Shown piece after piece: positions 9,946 to 19,900 of a DNA stretch of 64,000 nucleotides (the first letter of the stretch is position 1; each line of letters begins with the position of its first letter). This DNA is from Pseudobythopirellula maris. GTDB lineage: Bacteria; Planctomycetota; Planctomycetia; Pirellulales; Lacipirellulaceae. The notes beneath the pieces were generated by a model. The model was given only the letters and a program-made list of their open reading frames with translations. It did not search any database and was not told the DNA's origin. Made by a program: the position numbers and the translations under genes. The stretch spans positions 1,886,489 through 1,950,488 of the forward strand of contig NZ_SJPQ01000001.1 of NCBI RefSeq assembly GCF_007859945.1. Reading direction: 5' to 3'.

Positions 9946-10392
9946 ATGCTCTCCAAAACCCACGAATACGCCCTCCGCGCCGTGACCTGCCTCGCCGCAC
10001 GAGACGGCGCGCCCGCCTCGGCCGACCTGATCGCCGAGAAGACCCAGGCGCCCCGCCGCTACCTCACCCGGGTGCTGCAAGACCTGGTGGCCGCGGGGCT
10101 CGTTGCCTCGCGCAGCGGCCCCGGGGGGGGCTACGAGCTCGCGCCGGGCGGGGGCGATCTCACGATCCTCGACGTGGTGAACGCCGTAGCCCCGCTCGAA
10201 CGCATCCGCAGCTGCCCGCTCGGGCTCACCTCGCACACCGAGCTCTGCCCGCTGCACGCCCAGCTCGACAAGGTCTACGAGTCGGCCGAGCGGGCGTTGG
10301 CCGAGGTGACGATCGCCGAGCTGCTCAGCTCGACCAGCCCGATCGTGCCGCTCTGCGAGGTCGTCACCCAGAGCGACAACAAGAAGGCGTAG
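9946..10392 (+). CDS. Rrf2 family regulator, probable NO/redox sensor
   Basis: A 148-residue DNA-binding protein with an N-terminal winged helix ('[19 protein letters not shown]', '[17 protein letters not shown]', '[10 protein letters not shown]'), typical of Rrf2. Cys90 and Cys101 ('[16 protein letters not shown]') fall in the Fe-S ligand loop; Cys5-type third ligands are less clear, Cys137 being a candidate. NsrR-like members lose repression when NO attacks their cluster. Divergence from hmp and a 5-bp gap to the ScdA_N gene support a role in NO defence. It should repress from the palindromes at 9883-9927 and control itself. Confidence 0.85.
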   Translation: MLSKTHEYALRAVTCLAARDGAPASADLIAEKTQAPRRYLTRVLQDLVAAGLVASRSGPGGGYELAPGGGDLTILDVVNAVAPLERIRSCPLGLTSHTELCPLHAQLDKVYESAERALAEVTIAELLSSTSPIVPLCEVVTQSDNKKA

Positions 10393-10397
10393 CCCGG

Positions 10398-10601
10398 ATG
10401 GTTTGCGATCTCGACACGAGCGCGCCCGACTGGCTGATCGACCACCCGGCTACCGCGCGCGTGTTCGCCGAGCTGGGCATCGACACGAGCTGCGGCGGCA
10501 AGTCGGTCCGCTATCTCTGTGAGCAGAGCGGCCTCGACCCCGCGGCCGTGCTGCGACGCCTCGACGCCGCCGCCGCGCAGGCGGACCAAGGCGGCGCCTG
10601 A
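10398..10601 (+). CDS. Small ScdA_N (DUF542) domain protein
   Basis: A 67-residue protein that is only the N-terminal domain of ScdA/YtfE/RIC Fe-S repair proteins. It keeps the family pattern: 'DWLIDHPATARVFAELGIDTSCGGKS' region at residues 11-36, a Cys at 41, and a C-terminal helix 'DPAAVLRRLDAA'. The usual 'CCGG' is here 'SCGG' (Cys32 retained). The hemerythrin di-iron domain is absent, so it cannot act as full RIC; stand-alone ScdA_N proteins are known near NO genes. It starts 5 bp after the Rrf2 stop, so the two form an operon. Confidence 0.82.
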   Translation: MVCDLDTSAPDWLIDHPATARVFAELGIDTSCGGKSVRYLCEQSGLDPAAVLRRLDAAAAQADQGGA

Positions 10602-10851
10602 TATTTTTCTCTAGCCCGGTTGGGCCCCCTTCGAAGCCGAACGGCTGCAAGGGTTGCACCGAATGCACGGGTCGTTCTGCGGCCAGCGAGTTCCGGCGTC
10701 TGATGGAATCCGCATCTTGAAGGCTTCCTCCTCTTACCCCTTTCAGGGTGACTAAGACTTGCCAGACCTGTCATGGGCCGGCCGTCTGGCTTGCTGCGCG
10801 GCATCCACCATCTCACCATCCCCTTGGCACGCTAGACTTCGCAGGCGAAGC

Positions 10852-11931
10852 ATGAGAGCGACCCGGACGACGCCAATCCTCTCTCACCACGGCCTTCTAG
10901 CCGCCTGCTGGCTGTGCGCCGCCTGCTGGGCAATGGCCTCGCCCGCCGCCTCAATGTCGGACGCCCCCGCGGAGCCAGGGGACGCTGCCGAGCCAGGGGA
11001 CGCTGCGGAGCTCGGAGACGCCGCGACCATCACACCGACCGACGTCTACGCCAAGGTGCTGCGTGTGCAGGCGGAGCTCGACACGGTTCGTCATTACATC
11101 GGCAAGCCGCTCTGCGTGCAGCCGCGTATGGAGCTGACCGGCGCCGAATCGCGTGAGGCCTACTTCCAAGCGGTCGCGTTGCTGCAAAACGCCGACCAGT
11201 TCTGCTTCGACCACACCCGCGAACAGTTCGCTCCCCCCGCCAAGCCGACCGGCGAGATCCAGCCGCGTCACGTCGCCGCGCTCGCCGACGCGGTTTGCGA
11301 GCGGCTCCGGTCGGTCCGCGCGCAGTACCAGATCCCCCCGCCCTCCGAGCCGGCAGCCGTCATCGGCGAGCGGACCCCCACCGACGTCTTCCGCGAAGTG
11401 GTGCAGACCAACCGCCAGTTGAACCTCGTGCTCGACCGCCGCGTGGAGCCGAGCGACGTGTTCATGGAGGTGACCGTTGCGCTGGGCTATGTCTCTCGGC
11501 TGCTCGAGCAGTTCCCCCAGGCCGAGGCGACCACGGCGACGCCCCCCTTCGTGCCCGGCAAGCGGCCCAGCGACGTTTATCAGCGGCTTGCGGTTTGCTT
11601 CGAGCGGGTGCGCGAGATCACGACCGCCACGGGCATGAAAACACTCCAGCTGCGCGTCGATCCGCGTGAAGTCGCTACGGCCGAACCGAACGACGTGCAC
11701 CACCTGGCGTCGCTGATCGTCGCCGAGTTAGCCTACTTGCACGGCCTGCTGCCCGACGCGGTGGAGTTGCGGCCCGTGTACCACCCCGGCCGCAAGTTCC
11801 CGTCGCACGTGCTCCAGCGCGCCAAGCTCCTCGATGCGAGGCTCGAGCAGCTGGAGCGATTGGTCGCCACGCACCCCAATTGGCTCAGCGATCGGTCCGC
11901 GGATCTCGCCCTGGGAGCCGAGAGCCGATGA
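10852..11931 (+). CDS. Exported protein with repeated 'PxDV' helical units, unknown function
   Basis: 359 residues; the ATG at 10852 opens a signal peptide (residues 1-34, '[20 protein letters not shown]'). I do not recognise the family. The mature protein repeats a short motif, x-P-[S/T/N]-D-V-[Y/F/H], at residues 61-66, 175-180, 199-204, 238-243 and 278-283, with degenerate copies at 137-142 (QPRHVA) and 316-321 (FPSHVL). Each is followed by an amphipathic helix, suggesting an alpha-helical repeat array in the periplasm. Residues 41-58 are a threefold 6-residue repeat (EPGDAA). Its stop overlaps the start of the hybrid histidine kinase (ATGA), so it may feed a signal to that kinase. Confidence 0.7.
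   Translation: MRATRTTPILSHHGLLAACWLCAACWAMASPAASMSDAPAEPGDAAEPGDAAELGDAATITPTDVYAKVLRVQAELDTVRHYIGKPLCVQPRMELTGAESREAYFQAVALLQNADQFCFDHTREQFAPPAKPTGEIQPRHVAALADAVCERLRSVRAQYQIPPPSEPAAVIGERTPTDVFREVVQTNRQLNLVLDRRVEPSDVFMEVTVALGYVSRLLEQFPQAEATTATPPFVPGKRPSDVYQRLAVCFERVREITTATGMKTLQLRVDPREVATAEPNDVHHLASLIVAELAYLHGLLPDAVELRPVYHPGRKFPSHVLQRAKLLDARLEQLERLVATHPNWLSDRSADLALGAESR
10972..11025 (+). repeat. Three 18-bp tandem repeats inside the gene
   Basis: Three units of GAGCCAGGGGACGCTGCC type encode the repeats [12 protein letters not shown] and ELGDAA. Units 1 and 2 differ at one base, which suggests recent slippage; copy number may vary between strains. Confidence 0.85.
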
Positions 11932-14732
11932 CGGATCACACCAACCGCACACCCCCGCAAGACGCCCCCCGCGGCGCCCGCGGGGGCCTCAGCCGCAAGC
12001 TGTTCCGCTCGCACATGAGCGTGGCGGCGGTCGGCTTCGCCGTGCTGCTCGCCGCCCTGCTGGGCGTGATGGCGATCCAGGGGGTCGCCGACCAATTGGC
12101 CCGCGTGCAGGGGCCCACCGTCCGCGAGACGATGCGGCTCAAGGCGGGCGTTCACCGCTCACTGGCGGCGCTGCGCGGCTGGGTCGTGCTCGGCGACGAG
12201 ACCTACCGCAACGACCGCGCCCTGGCCTGGGACCAAGACATCGAGCCCGCGATGCGGGCCCTCCATCAACTCAGCACGGAATGGCCGCAACAAGAAAACC
12301 GCGACCGGCTCCGCCTGCTGGACGACAAGCTCAAGCGGCTCAAAGAGAGCCAATGGTGGATCGAAGACATCGCCCAAACGCCGGGCAACCAACCGGCCCG
12401 GGTCCTGATCGAGCTGCACGCCAATCCGAGTTCGGAAGCGATCTTCACCTCGATCTCGGACACGATCAACATCGAGAAGACCAAGCCCGCCGCGGGCCGC
12501 CGCGACCTGCTCGGCGCCATGGCCGACCTGCGCGGCTACTTCACACGCAGTTGGGCCGAGCTCGCGTCGATCGCCGACCAAGGCAGTTCGCTGAGCGAGA
12601 CCACCTTCCGCTCGAGCCTCGAACTCGCCAAGACACGCAGCGCGTACCTGTGGCGCGAGCGCGAGCGGCTCGGCCCGCGGCAGCACGATCTGATCCGACT
12701 GATCGAGAGCGATCTGCACGCCTTCGAGCGTGCGGCCGACAAGGCGATCTCGCTGCGGCGATCGGACGACTGGAACGTCGCCCGCCAACTGCTCGGCCGT
12801 GACGCGGCGCCGTTGGCCCAAGAGGCCATCGCCCTGCTCACGGCCATCACCGACAGCAAGATCGCTTTGATGTCGGCGAGCGCGCAGTCGGTGGTGACTC
12901 TCAACCGCCTGACGACCGCCTTCGGCGTGACCCTGATGGCGGGCATGATCGCCGTCGCCTGGGTCGTGGCGCGCCGTAACGCCAGCCTGTTGGCCCAACC
13001 GATCGAGGCCCTCTCGCTCGCCGCCCGGCGGCTCGCCGCGGGCGAACTGCTCGAAGACCTGCCCGTCTCCGCAGACGACGAGCTCGGCGACCTGACCGGG
13101 GCCTTCAACGGCATGCGGCAGAGCCTCGACCGCCGCGCCAGCGAACTGGCCGAATCCAACCACCAGCTGCGTCTGCTGGAAGAGCGTTTCCGCGCCACCA
13201 TCGAGTCGGCCCCGATCGCCATGGTGATGATCGATTCCGAGGGCAAGATCGTGCTCTCGAACGCCGAGTCGGGAAGGCTCTTCGGCTACCCGAGCGAGGA
13301 GATCCTCGACCGGCCGATCGAGACGCTCCTCCCCGAACCGATCCGCGCCGAGCACGTCAAGAGTCGCCAGCGGTTCATGAAGTCACCGAACCCGCGGAGA
13401 ATGGGCGCCGGCCGAGAGCTGTTCGCTCTGCGCAAAGACGGGTCTCAGGTGCCGGTCGAAGTGGGCCTCAACCCCGTTCCTACCGCAGAAGGGACGTTTG
13501 TGCTCAGCGCGATTGTGGATATCACGCAGCGCAAGCAGGATGAGCTAGACTTGCGTATATCCCGCGAACAGGCGCTCGAAGCCGCCCGTTCCAAATCGGA
13601 GTTCCTGGCCAACATGAGCCACGAGATCCGCACTCCGATGACCGCCATCCTCGGGTTCACCAACATCTTGTCGGCGAGCGACGACCCGGAGCAGCGGCGA
13701 GACGCGATCCAGACCATCCACCGCAATGGCGAGCATCTCTTGAACATCATCAACGACATCCTCGACCTCTCGAAGATCGAGGCGGGCAAGATGAGCGTGT
13801 CGCTCAGCCCCGCCTCGCCCGGCCAGTTGCTGAGCGACGTGATCGAGCTGATGGGCGTGAAGGCCGAGGCGGCGGGCATCGAGCTCTCGCTCGACCTCGA
13901 CGATGCCTTGCCCGAGTCGGTTGTCATCGACTCGGTCCGGCTACGCCAGGTGCTGATCAACCTGGTAGGCAACGCCATCAAGTTCACTCCCCAAGGGGAG
14001 GTGAAGGTCATTTCCTGCTACGACGCCGAGCAAGACGGCGTCGAAGGGACCCTTTGTGTCGACGTGGTCGACACCGGCATCGGGATGACCGCCGAGCAGC
14101 AAGCGATGCTCTTCCGCCCTTTCAACCAAGCCGACAACTCGATGCGCCGCGACTTCGGCGGCACGGGGCTGGGGCTGACGATCAGTAGGCGGTTCGCCCA
14201 GATGATGGGTGGCGACGTGACCATCGTCTCCTCGGAGCTCGACCAGGGGAGCCGCTTCCGGCTCGCCGTGCGGGCCGAGCGGGCCGCAGCGGCGCCGCCG
14301 CCCCAACCGCCCAAGCCGGCCGACAAGCCCAGCGCCGGCGCCAAGCTGGCCGGGATGAGCGTGCTGCTGGCCGAGGACGGGCCGGACAACCAGAGGCTCA
14401 TCAGGTACCTGCTCGAGAAGGCGGGCGCCGAGGTGCGGATCGTCGAGAACGGCGGCGCCGCCGTCGAAGCGATCCGCTCGGAGGGGCCCTTCGAGTGCGT
14501 GCTGATGGACATGCAAATGCCCGTGATGGATGGCTACCAAGCGACCCGCGAGCTGCGCAAGTCGGACTGCCAAACGCCTATCATCGCGCTCACGGCCCAC
14601 GCGATGGGCAGCGACCGCAAGAAGTGCCTCGACGCGGGCTGCGACGAATACCTGGCCAAGCCGGTCGATCCCTTCGCACTGGTCACGACCATCGCCGAGC
14701 AGGTGGCTGAGTCGCTCGTGGCGAACGCCTAA
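11928..14732 (+). CDS. Hybrid sensor histidine kinase (TM-HAMP-PAS-HisKA-HATPase-REC)
   Basis: A 934-residue inner-membrane sensor. TM1 is at ~31-52 and TM2 at ~329-347, enclosing a ~275-residue periplasmic helical domain. Then come HAMP (~348-400), PAS (~412-530, '[16 protein letters not shown]'), HisKA with phospho-acceptor His565 ('[10 protein letters not shown]'), HATPase (N-box '[10 protein letters not shown]', '[11 protein letters not shown]') and a C-terminal receiver with Asp861 ('[13 protein letters not shown]'). There is no output domain, so the phosphate probably passes to another protein. The start overlaps the stop of the exported repeat protein by 4 nt, indicating translational coupling and a likely shared input. 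Confidence 0.93.
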   Translation: MTDHTNRTPPQDAPRGARGGLSRKLFRSHMSVAAVGFAVLLAALLGVMAIQGVADQLARVQGPTVRETMRLKAGVHRSLAALRGWVVLGDETYRNDRALAWDQDIEPAMRALHQLSTEWPQQENRDRLRLLDDKLKRLKESQWWIEDIAQTPGNQPARVLIELHANPSSEAIFTSISDTINIEKTKPAAGRRDLLGAMADLRGYFTRSWAELASIADQGSSLSETTFRSSLELAKTRSAYLWRERERLGPRQHDLIRLIESDLHAFERAADKAISLRRSDDWNVARQLLGRDAAPLAQEAIALLTAITDSKIALMSASAQSVVTLNRLTTAFGVTLMAGMIAVAWVVARRNASLLAQPIEALSLAARRLAAGELLEDLPVSADDELGDLTGAFNGMRQSLDRRASELAESNHQLRLLEERFRATIESAPIAMVMIDSEGKIVLSNAESGRLFGYPSEEILDRPIETLLPEPIRAEHVKSRQRFMKSPNPRRMGAGRELFALRKDGSQVPVEVGLNPVPTAEGTFVLSAIVDITQRKQDELDLRISREQALEAARSKSEFLANMSHEIRTPMTAILGFTNILSASDDPEQRRDAIQTIHRNGEHLLNIINDILDLSKIEAGKMSVSLSPASPGQLLSDVIELMGVKAEAAGIELSLDLDDALPESVVIDSVRLRQVLINLVGNAIKFTPQGEVKVISCYDAEQDGVEGTLCVDVVDTGIGMTAEQQAMLFRPFNQADNSMRRDFGGTGLGLTISRRFAQMMGGDVTIVSSELDQGSRFRLAVRAERAAAAPPPQPPKPADKPSAGAKLAGMSVLLAEDGPDNQRLIRYLLEKAGAEVRIVENGGAAVEAIRSEGPFECVLMDMQMPVMDGYQATRELRKSDCQTPIIALTAHAMGSDRKKCLDAGCDEYLAKPVDPFALVTTIAEQVAESLVANA

Positions 14733-15144
14733 CCGGCGGCCGCTTCTCGATCGGCCGACAGCGGCCAAGAATTGTTGAGAATCTTCCGGCGTCTTAGCTC
14801 GCCAGAAAAACGTCGACCGAGCAACAACGACTTGCGTCGATCGGCGCCGCGAGAAACGGGCGCCGCGACCGACGCGAAACGACTTAGGTCGATGCGCGCC
14901 CTCCCCTGCGGCGCCCAATTATCTTTGTAACGGGCGTTTCACCTAATTTCGACAATCGCTTTTGGCCGCGCGCGCAGCAGCGATTCTTGGCCACCGGCGA
15001 TTTTGTCGTAAGGCGTTTCTAGAAAACGACTTTCGCTTCGGTTTCGCGACAAGAGAATCGACGTAAGTCGCGTAAGAATATTTTTGGGCGCGCGTTTGGG
15101 ACGGTGTGGCCGCCTAGGTTCGCGCCCGACCGAACCGCCATCGA
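14733..15144. other. Intergenic stretch without a supported gene
   Basis: No ORF with signs of coding was found. The DNA has short recurring words: AACGACTTGCGTCGAT (14826-14841) and AACGACTTAGGTCGAT (14878-14893), 52 bp apart, and GGCGCCGCGA twice between them. These may be binding sites or remnants of a repeat. It leads into the 19-bp repeats and the MITE-like element. Confidence 0.6.
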
Positions 15145-15201
15145 CCCCGGTCGTTTATTCATCCCCCGGTCAATCATTTAACCCCCGGTCAATGACCGTG
15201 G
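15145..15201. repeat. Three 19-bp direct repeats (iteron-like)
   Basis: CCCCGGTC starts at 15145, 15164 and 15183, an exact 19-bp period. Units: CCCCGGTCGTTTATTCATC, CCCCGGTCAATCATTTAAC, CCCCGGTCAATGACCGTGG. The last unit also forms the palindrome CGGTCAATGACCG. It ends 2 bp before the MITE-like element. Confidence 0.8.
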
Positions 15202-15203
15202 GC

Positions 15204-15359
15204 TAGAGCGGTTTTCGGATTGTGTGGACGAGGGGGGAAGCGATTGGCGGCGTGGCGAGGAAGCCGAAGCAGGCAATGCGGTGCATTGTCGATGCAGGCT
15301 GACGAAGCCATGACGCCGATCGCGAGACGAGCGTCTGCACCTATGAGCAAACCGCTCTA
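15204..15359. mobile_element. MITE-like palindromic element, 156 bp
   Basis: The ends are perfect 11-bp terminal inverted repeats, TAGAGCGGTTT (15204-15214) and AAACCGCTCTA (15349-15359). The two halves align as imperfect inverted arms along nearly their full length, for example GCGATTGGCGGCGTGG versus the complement of CCATGACGCCGATCGC, closing at a central CAATGC/GCATTG. There is no coding capacity. The right end supplies the TAG stop codon (complement of 15357-15359) of the neighbouring DUF1501 gene. No transposase for it lies in the window. Confidence 0.75.
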
Positions 15360-16841
15360 AGCCAGCAGATCATCCACCACGCGCCCGTGCACATCGGTCA
15401 GCCGGAACCGGCGGCCCTGGTGCTTGTAGACCAAGCGCTCGTGGTCGACGCCCAGCAGGTGCAGCATCGTGGCGTGCAGGTCGTGCACGTGGACCGGGTC
15501 TTTGACGATGTTGTAGCTGAAGTCGTCGGTCTCGCCGTAGACGACGCCCGGCTTCACCCCGCCGCCGGCCATCCACATCGTGAAGCACCTCGGGTGGTGG
15601 TCGCGGCCGTAGTTGTCGGCGGTGAGCGGTCCTTGGCTGTAAGCGGTGCGGCCGAACTCGCCGCCCCACACCACCAGCGTGTCGTCCAAGAGGCCGCGTT
15701 GCTTCAGGTCGGTCACCAGCGCGGCGCTCGCGCGGTCGGTCTCTTCGGCCCGCTTGCGGAGGTCGCGTGGCAGGTTGTCGTGTTGGTCCCAGCCGCGGTG
15801 GAAGAGTTGCACGAAGCGCACGCCGCGCTCCGCCAGGCGGCGGGCCATCAGGCAGTTGGCGGTGAACGAGCCGGGGTCCTTGGCGTCGGGGCCGTAGAGG
15901 TCCATCACGCTCTGCGGCTCGCTCGCCAGGTCGGCCACCTCGGGCACCGAGGTCTGCATGCGGAAGGCCATCTCGTACTGCTCGATGCGCGCGAGCACCG
16001 CCGGGTCCATCGTCTTCTCGTGCTCGATGCGGTGCAGCTCGGCCAGCCGGTCGAGGAGCCCGCGTCGCGCCGATTCGCTCACGCCTTGGGGATTGCCGAG
16101 GTAGAGGACCGGGTCGGCGCCGGCGCGGAACGGCACGCCTTGGTGCGTGGAGGGCAAGAAGCCGCTGCCCCACAGACGCGAGTAGATCGGCTGGCCCGAT
16201 CCCCCCTTGCTCACGAGCACACAGAACGTGGGCAGGTTGTCGTTCGTTGACCCCAGGCCGTAACTCGCCCAGGCGCCCATCGACGGCCGGCCGGCGTTCT
16301 GCGAGCCGGTCTGGAAGAACGTGATCGCCGGGTCGTGGTTGATCGCCTCGGTCTGCATCGAGCGGATGATGCAGAGGTCGTCGACCACCCGGGCGGTGTG
16401 CGGCATCAGCTCGCTGACCCAGGCGCCATGCTTGCCGTGTTGGGCGAAGTCGAACTGCGCGCCGGCCACCGGCAGCGACGACTGGTTGGAGGACATGCCG
16501 GTGAGCCGCTGCTCGCCACGGACCGACGAGGGGAGCTCCTGGCCGTTCATCTGGCGGAGCTTCGGCTTGTAATCGAACAGGTCCATCTGCGACGGCCCGC
16601 CGCTCATGAACAGGTAGATGACCCGCTTGGCCTTGGGGGCGTGATGCAGGGCGCTCAGCGCAGCGCCGGCGCCGGGCGCGGCGCCTTGTGACGCAGCCGA
16701 ACCGAACGCCTCGTGCGGCAGCAGGCTGGCGAGCGCGGCGGCGCCGAGCGTGTGGCCGCTGCGGGCGAGAAACTGCCGCCGGTTGATCGCGCAGTTGGCG
16801 CGGCCGGTCGGCTCGTCGGGTCCGTGGCAGGAACAGTTCAT
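15357..16841 (-). CDS. DUF1501 protein (sulfatase-like fold), Tat-exported
   Basis: A 494-residue planctomycete-typical protein. The twin-arginine signal is '[15 protein letters not shown]' (residues ~20-35). It has '[21 protein letters not shown]', '[19 protein letters not shown]', '[10 protein letters not shown]' and '[17 protein letters not shown]', the conserved blocks of DUF1501, which shares the alkaline phosphatase/sulfatase fold. Its biochemical role is unknown. The gene lies 142 bp downstream of the PSCyt1 gene, the usual pairing in this phylum. The stop codon overlaps the terminal repeat of the MITE-like element, but the C-terminus ('[11 protein letters not shown]') looks natural. 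Confidence 0.93.
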   Translation of the reverse strand: MNCSCHGPDEPTGRANCAINRRQFLARSGHTLGAAALASLLPHEAFGSAASQGAAPGAGAALSALHHAPKAKRVIYLFMSGGPSQMDLFDYKPKLRQMNGQELPSSVRGEQRLTGMSSNQSSLPVAGAQFDFAQHGKHGAWVSELMPHTARVVDDLCIIRSMQTEAINHDPAITFFQTGSQNAGRPSMGAWASYGLGSTNDNLPTFCVLVSKGGSGQPIYSRLWGSGFLPSTHQGVPFRAGADPVLYLGNPQGVSESARRGLLDRLAELHRIEHEKTMDPAVLARIEQYEMAFRMQTSVPEVADLASEPQSVMDLYGPDAKDPGSFTANCLMARRLAERGVRFVQLFHRGWDQHDNLPRDLRKRAEETDRASAALVTDLKQRGLLDDTLVVWGGEFGRTAYSQGPLTADNYGRDHHPRCFTMWMAGGGVKPGVVYGETDDFSYNIVKDPVHVHDLHATMLHLLGVDHERLVYKHQGRRFRLTDVHGRVVDDLLA

Positions 16842-16872
16842 AACTAGATTCTACACTCGGCTTAGTAGGACG

Positions 16873-16978
16873 GGTTGGGTGGCGGGGGCGCTCCCGTGAG
16901 GGAAGCCCCCGAGCGAGCCAATCCATGTTTGCAAGGCACGGGGTCTTCCGCTTCGTGGTGCGTCCCCGCCACCCCACC
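16873..16978. repeat. Intergenic inverted repeat between PSCyt1 and DUF1501
   Basis: 19-bp arms at 16873-16891 (GGTTGGGTGGCGGGGGCGC) and 16960-16978 pair at 17 of 19 positions. A smaller hairpin is nested at 16884-16910 (GGGGGC...GCCCCC). It may attenuate or process the message between the two co-transcribed genes, or be an extragenic palindromic element. Confidence 0.65.
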
Positions 16979-16983
16979 TCGTG

Positions 16984-19900
16984 TTATTGTTTGGTCACCG
17001 CCGCGTGGTGGTTCATCACCGCCTGGGCGACCATCGCCATGGCCGCCAGGCGTGGCGGCTCGGCGCCCGAGGCCGCGGCAAAGTCGCCGACCGTCAGGAG
17101 TCTCTCGGCTGTGGCGGGGTCGCGGTCGAACGCCCCGAGCTGTTCGTCGTAGAGGGCCACCAGGATGCCAGCCTCGGCGGTCGTGGGGCGGCGGCTCACC
17201 ACGCGGCGGAAGACCCACTCGATCTGCTCGGCCGTGTCGCGGCTCTCGTCACGCAGAGCCAAGTCGGCCAGCGCACAGGCCGCCTCGACGAACTGCGGGT
17301 CGTTGAGCATCACGAGCGATTGCAACGGCGTGGCGGTCGTTTGGCGCCGCATGACGCAGACCTCGCGCTCCGACGCGTCGAGCGTCATCATCGCCGGCGG
17401 CGGCGAGGTGCGTTTCCAAACGGTGTACAGGCTGCGGCGGTGGCTCCCTTCGCCCGGCTGGCGCTCGTACTTGGCGGCGCCCTTCTCTTTCCACAAGCCG
17501 GGCGGCTGGAACGGCCGGACCGGCGGCCCGCCGAGCCGCTCGACCAGCTGGCCGCTGGCGGCCAGGGCCGTGTCGCGGATCGCTTCGGCCGAGTACCTGT
17601 AAGACGGACCGCGGGCCAGCAGGCGGTTCTCCGGGTCGGCCTCGCGCTGCTCGGCGGTGGCGACCGAACTGCGGCGGTAAGCCTCGGACAGCACCATTTT
17701 CTTCACAAGCGCCTTCACGTCCCAGCCGCTGGCGACGAAGCCGTGGGCCAAGTCGTCGAGCAGTTGCGGGTGCGTGGGCGGCGAGCCCTGGCTGCCGAAG
17801 TCGTTGGGCGTGTCGACCAAGCCGCGGCCGAAGACCGTTTGCCAAAACCGGTTGACCGCCACCCGCGCGGTGAGCGGGTTGCGCGGGTCGGTGACCCAGC
17901 GGGCGAGGCCCAACCGGTCGGGTCGGGGGTCCGACAGCTCGGGGCCGATCGCCGCGGGGGTGCTCGGCTCGACCGGGTCGGCCGGGGCGTCGTAGACGCC
18001 GCGTTCGAGGAGGTACGACTGCCGCGGCTCGGGCATCTCGCGCATCACCATGATCTGCTCGATCGAGTCGACCAACTCGTCGCGCTGCCGGCGGAGCGTC
18101 TGCAGCTCGGCGGCGGCTTGGCGGTACGGCTCCGAGAGGTTGCGGTCGAAGTAGCGGCGCTGCTCGGCCTCGTCGACGCCGAGCCACTCGCCCGCAGGGC
18201 GGGTCAAGCGCGAGAGTTCGACGGCCGTCAGCTCACGGTCGAAGACCGCCAGCTCGTCGACGGCGCCGCCGCGGAAACCGCTGTCGCGGAAGCGGTGGCC
18301 CACGAGCAGCTTGATGTCCTTGTCCTTCATCAGGTCGCCCGGCAGGTAGCGGATCGATCTGGTGAGCTTGTCGGCGAGCGTCTCCGTCTCCGCGGGTTCG
18401 CCGTTCACGTAAAGACGCAGCCCCGCCGCGCGGCTCGAGCCGTCGTAGGTCATCGCCACGTGCGACCACTCGCCGAGCGGCAGCGATTGGCTTGCGCGGA
18501 CCGCCATCGCGTCGCCGGGCCAGAAATGGACCAACGCCGCGGCCGGGCGGCCTTCGTCGAGCGTGAGCTGATAGCCGCGACCCGCGGCGTCGAGCCACGC
18601 TATCGACCGGTGAACGACCACCGCCGTTTGGCCCTCTTCCGTCGGGCGGACCCACAGGGCAAGGGTGAACGGCTGGCTGCGGTTGAAGGCGTGCGTCGAG
18701 TCAGTAACGAAGCCGTCCTCGCCGTCGAGCAGGAGCGCTCTGCCGACGACGCCCTCGGTCGTCTGCGGCTGTCCGTCGAGCTTGCCCCGGTCCCCTTCCG
18801 ACTCGTCGCTCTCCTGGAAGGGGTCGCTCTCCTCGAAACCGTAGTGGGCGACCGCGGAGGCGAGCGGGTCATCGACGGGGGTTGGCGAGCCGAACTTAAA
18901 GGCCAAGTAGTCCCTGTCGCCCTCGGCCTTGGCCTCTGCCAAGCGCCGCTCGGCGGCGGCGATCTTCGCTTCTAGATCCTCGAGCTCCGCTCGTTGCTCG
19001 GGGGTGTCGAGCCACATCGTGGGGGTCGGCACGGCGTCGGTGTAGTGCGAGTAGAGCCCCAGCTCGTCGAGGTTGTTGAAGTACGCGAAGAACCGGAAGT
19101 AGTCCTTGTGCGAGATCGGGTCGTACTTGTGGTCGTGGCAGCGGGCGCACTCGACCGTGAGCCCGAGCATGGCCGAGCCGAACGTGTTCGCCCGGTCGGC
19201 GGCGTTCTCGGTGCGGAACTCGTCGGTCGAACTCCCCCCTTCGTTCGTCTGCCGGTGCAGCCGGTTGAACGTGGTGGCGAGCAGTTGGTCGCGCGTCGGC
19301 TCCGGCAGCAGGTCGCCCGCCAGCTGCTGGGTGAGGAACTCGTCGTAGGGCAGGTTCGCGTTGATCGCACGGACGACCCAGTCGCGCCACGGCCAGACGC
19401 GGCTGAAGCGGTCGTTCTGGTAGCCGTAAGTGTCGGCGTAGCGGGCGGCGTCGAGCCAGTCGAGGGCCATCCGCTCGCCGAACCGCGGCGAGGCCAGCAG
19501 CCGATCGACGAGCCGTTCGTACGCCCCCGGCGAAGTATCGGCCGCGAAGGCGTCGACCTCGGCAATCGTCGGCGGCAGGCCCGTCAGGTCCATCGTCACG
19601 CGGCGGACGAGCCTGACGGCGTCGGCCGGCGGCGCAGGCTCGAGGCCCTCCTCGCGGAGTTGGGCGTCGACGTGATGATCGATCGTCGTTTCTTTGCCAG
19701 CCGCTTCACTCGCCTTGGGCGTTACGAAAGCCCAGTGCTCGGCCCACGGCGCCCCGGCCGCGACCCAATCGCGCAGCAGCTGCTTCTCATCGGCCGTGAG
19801 CGAGAGGTTCGAATCGGCCGGCGGCATGACCTCGTACTCGTCGTCGCTCAGCACCCGCACCACGAGCTCGCTGGCGACCGGATCGCCGGGCGTGACGATC

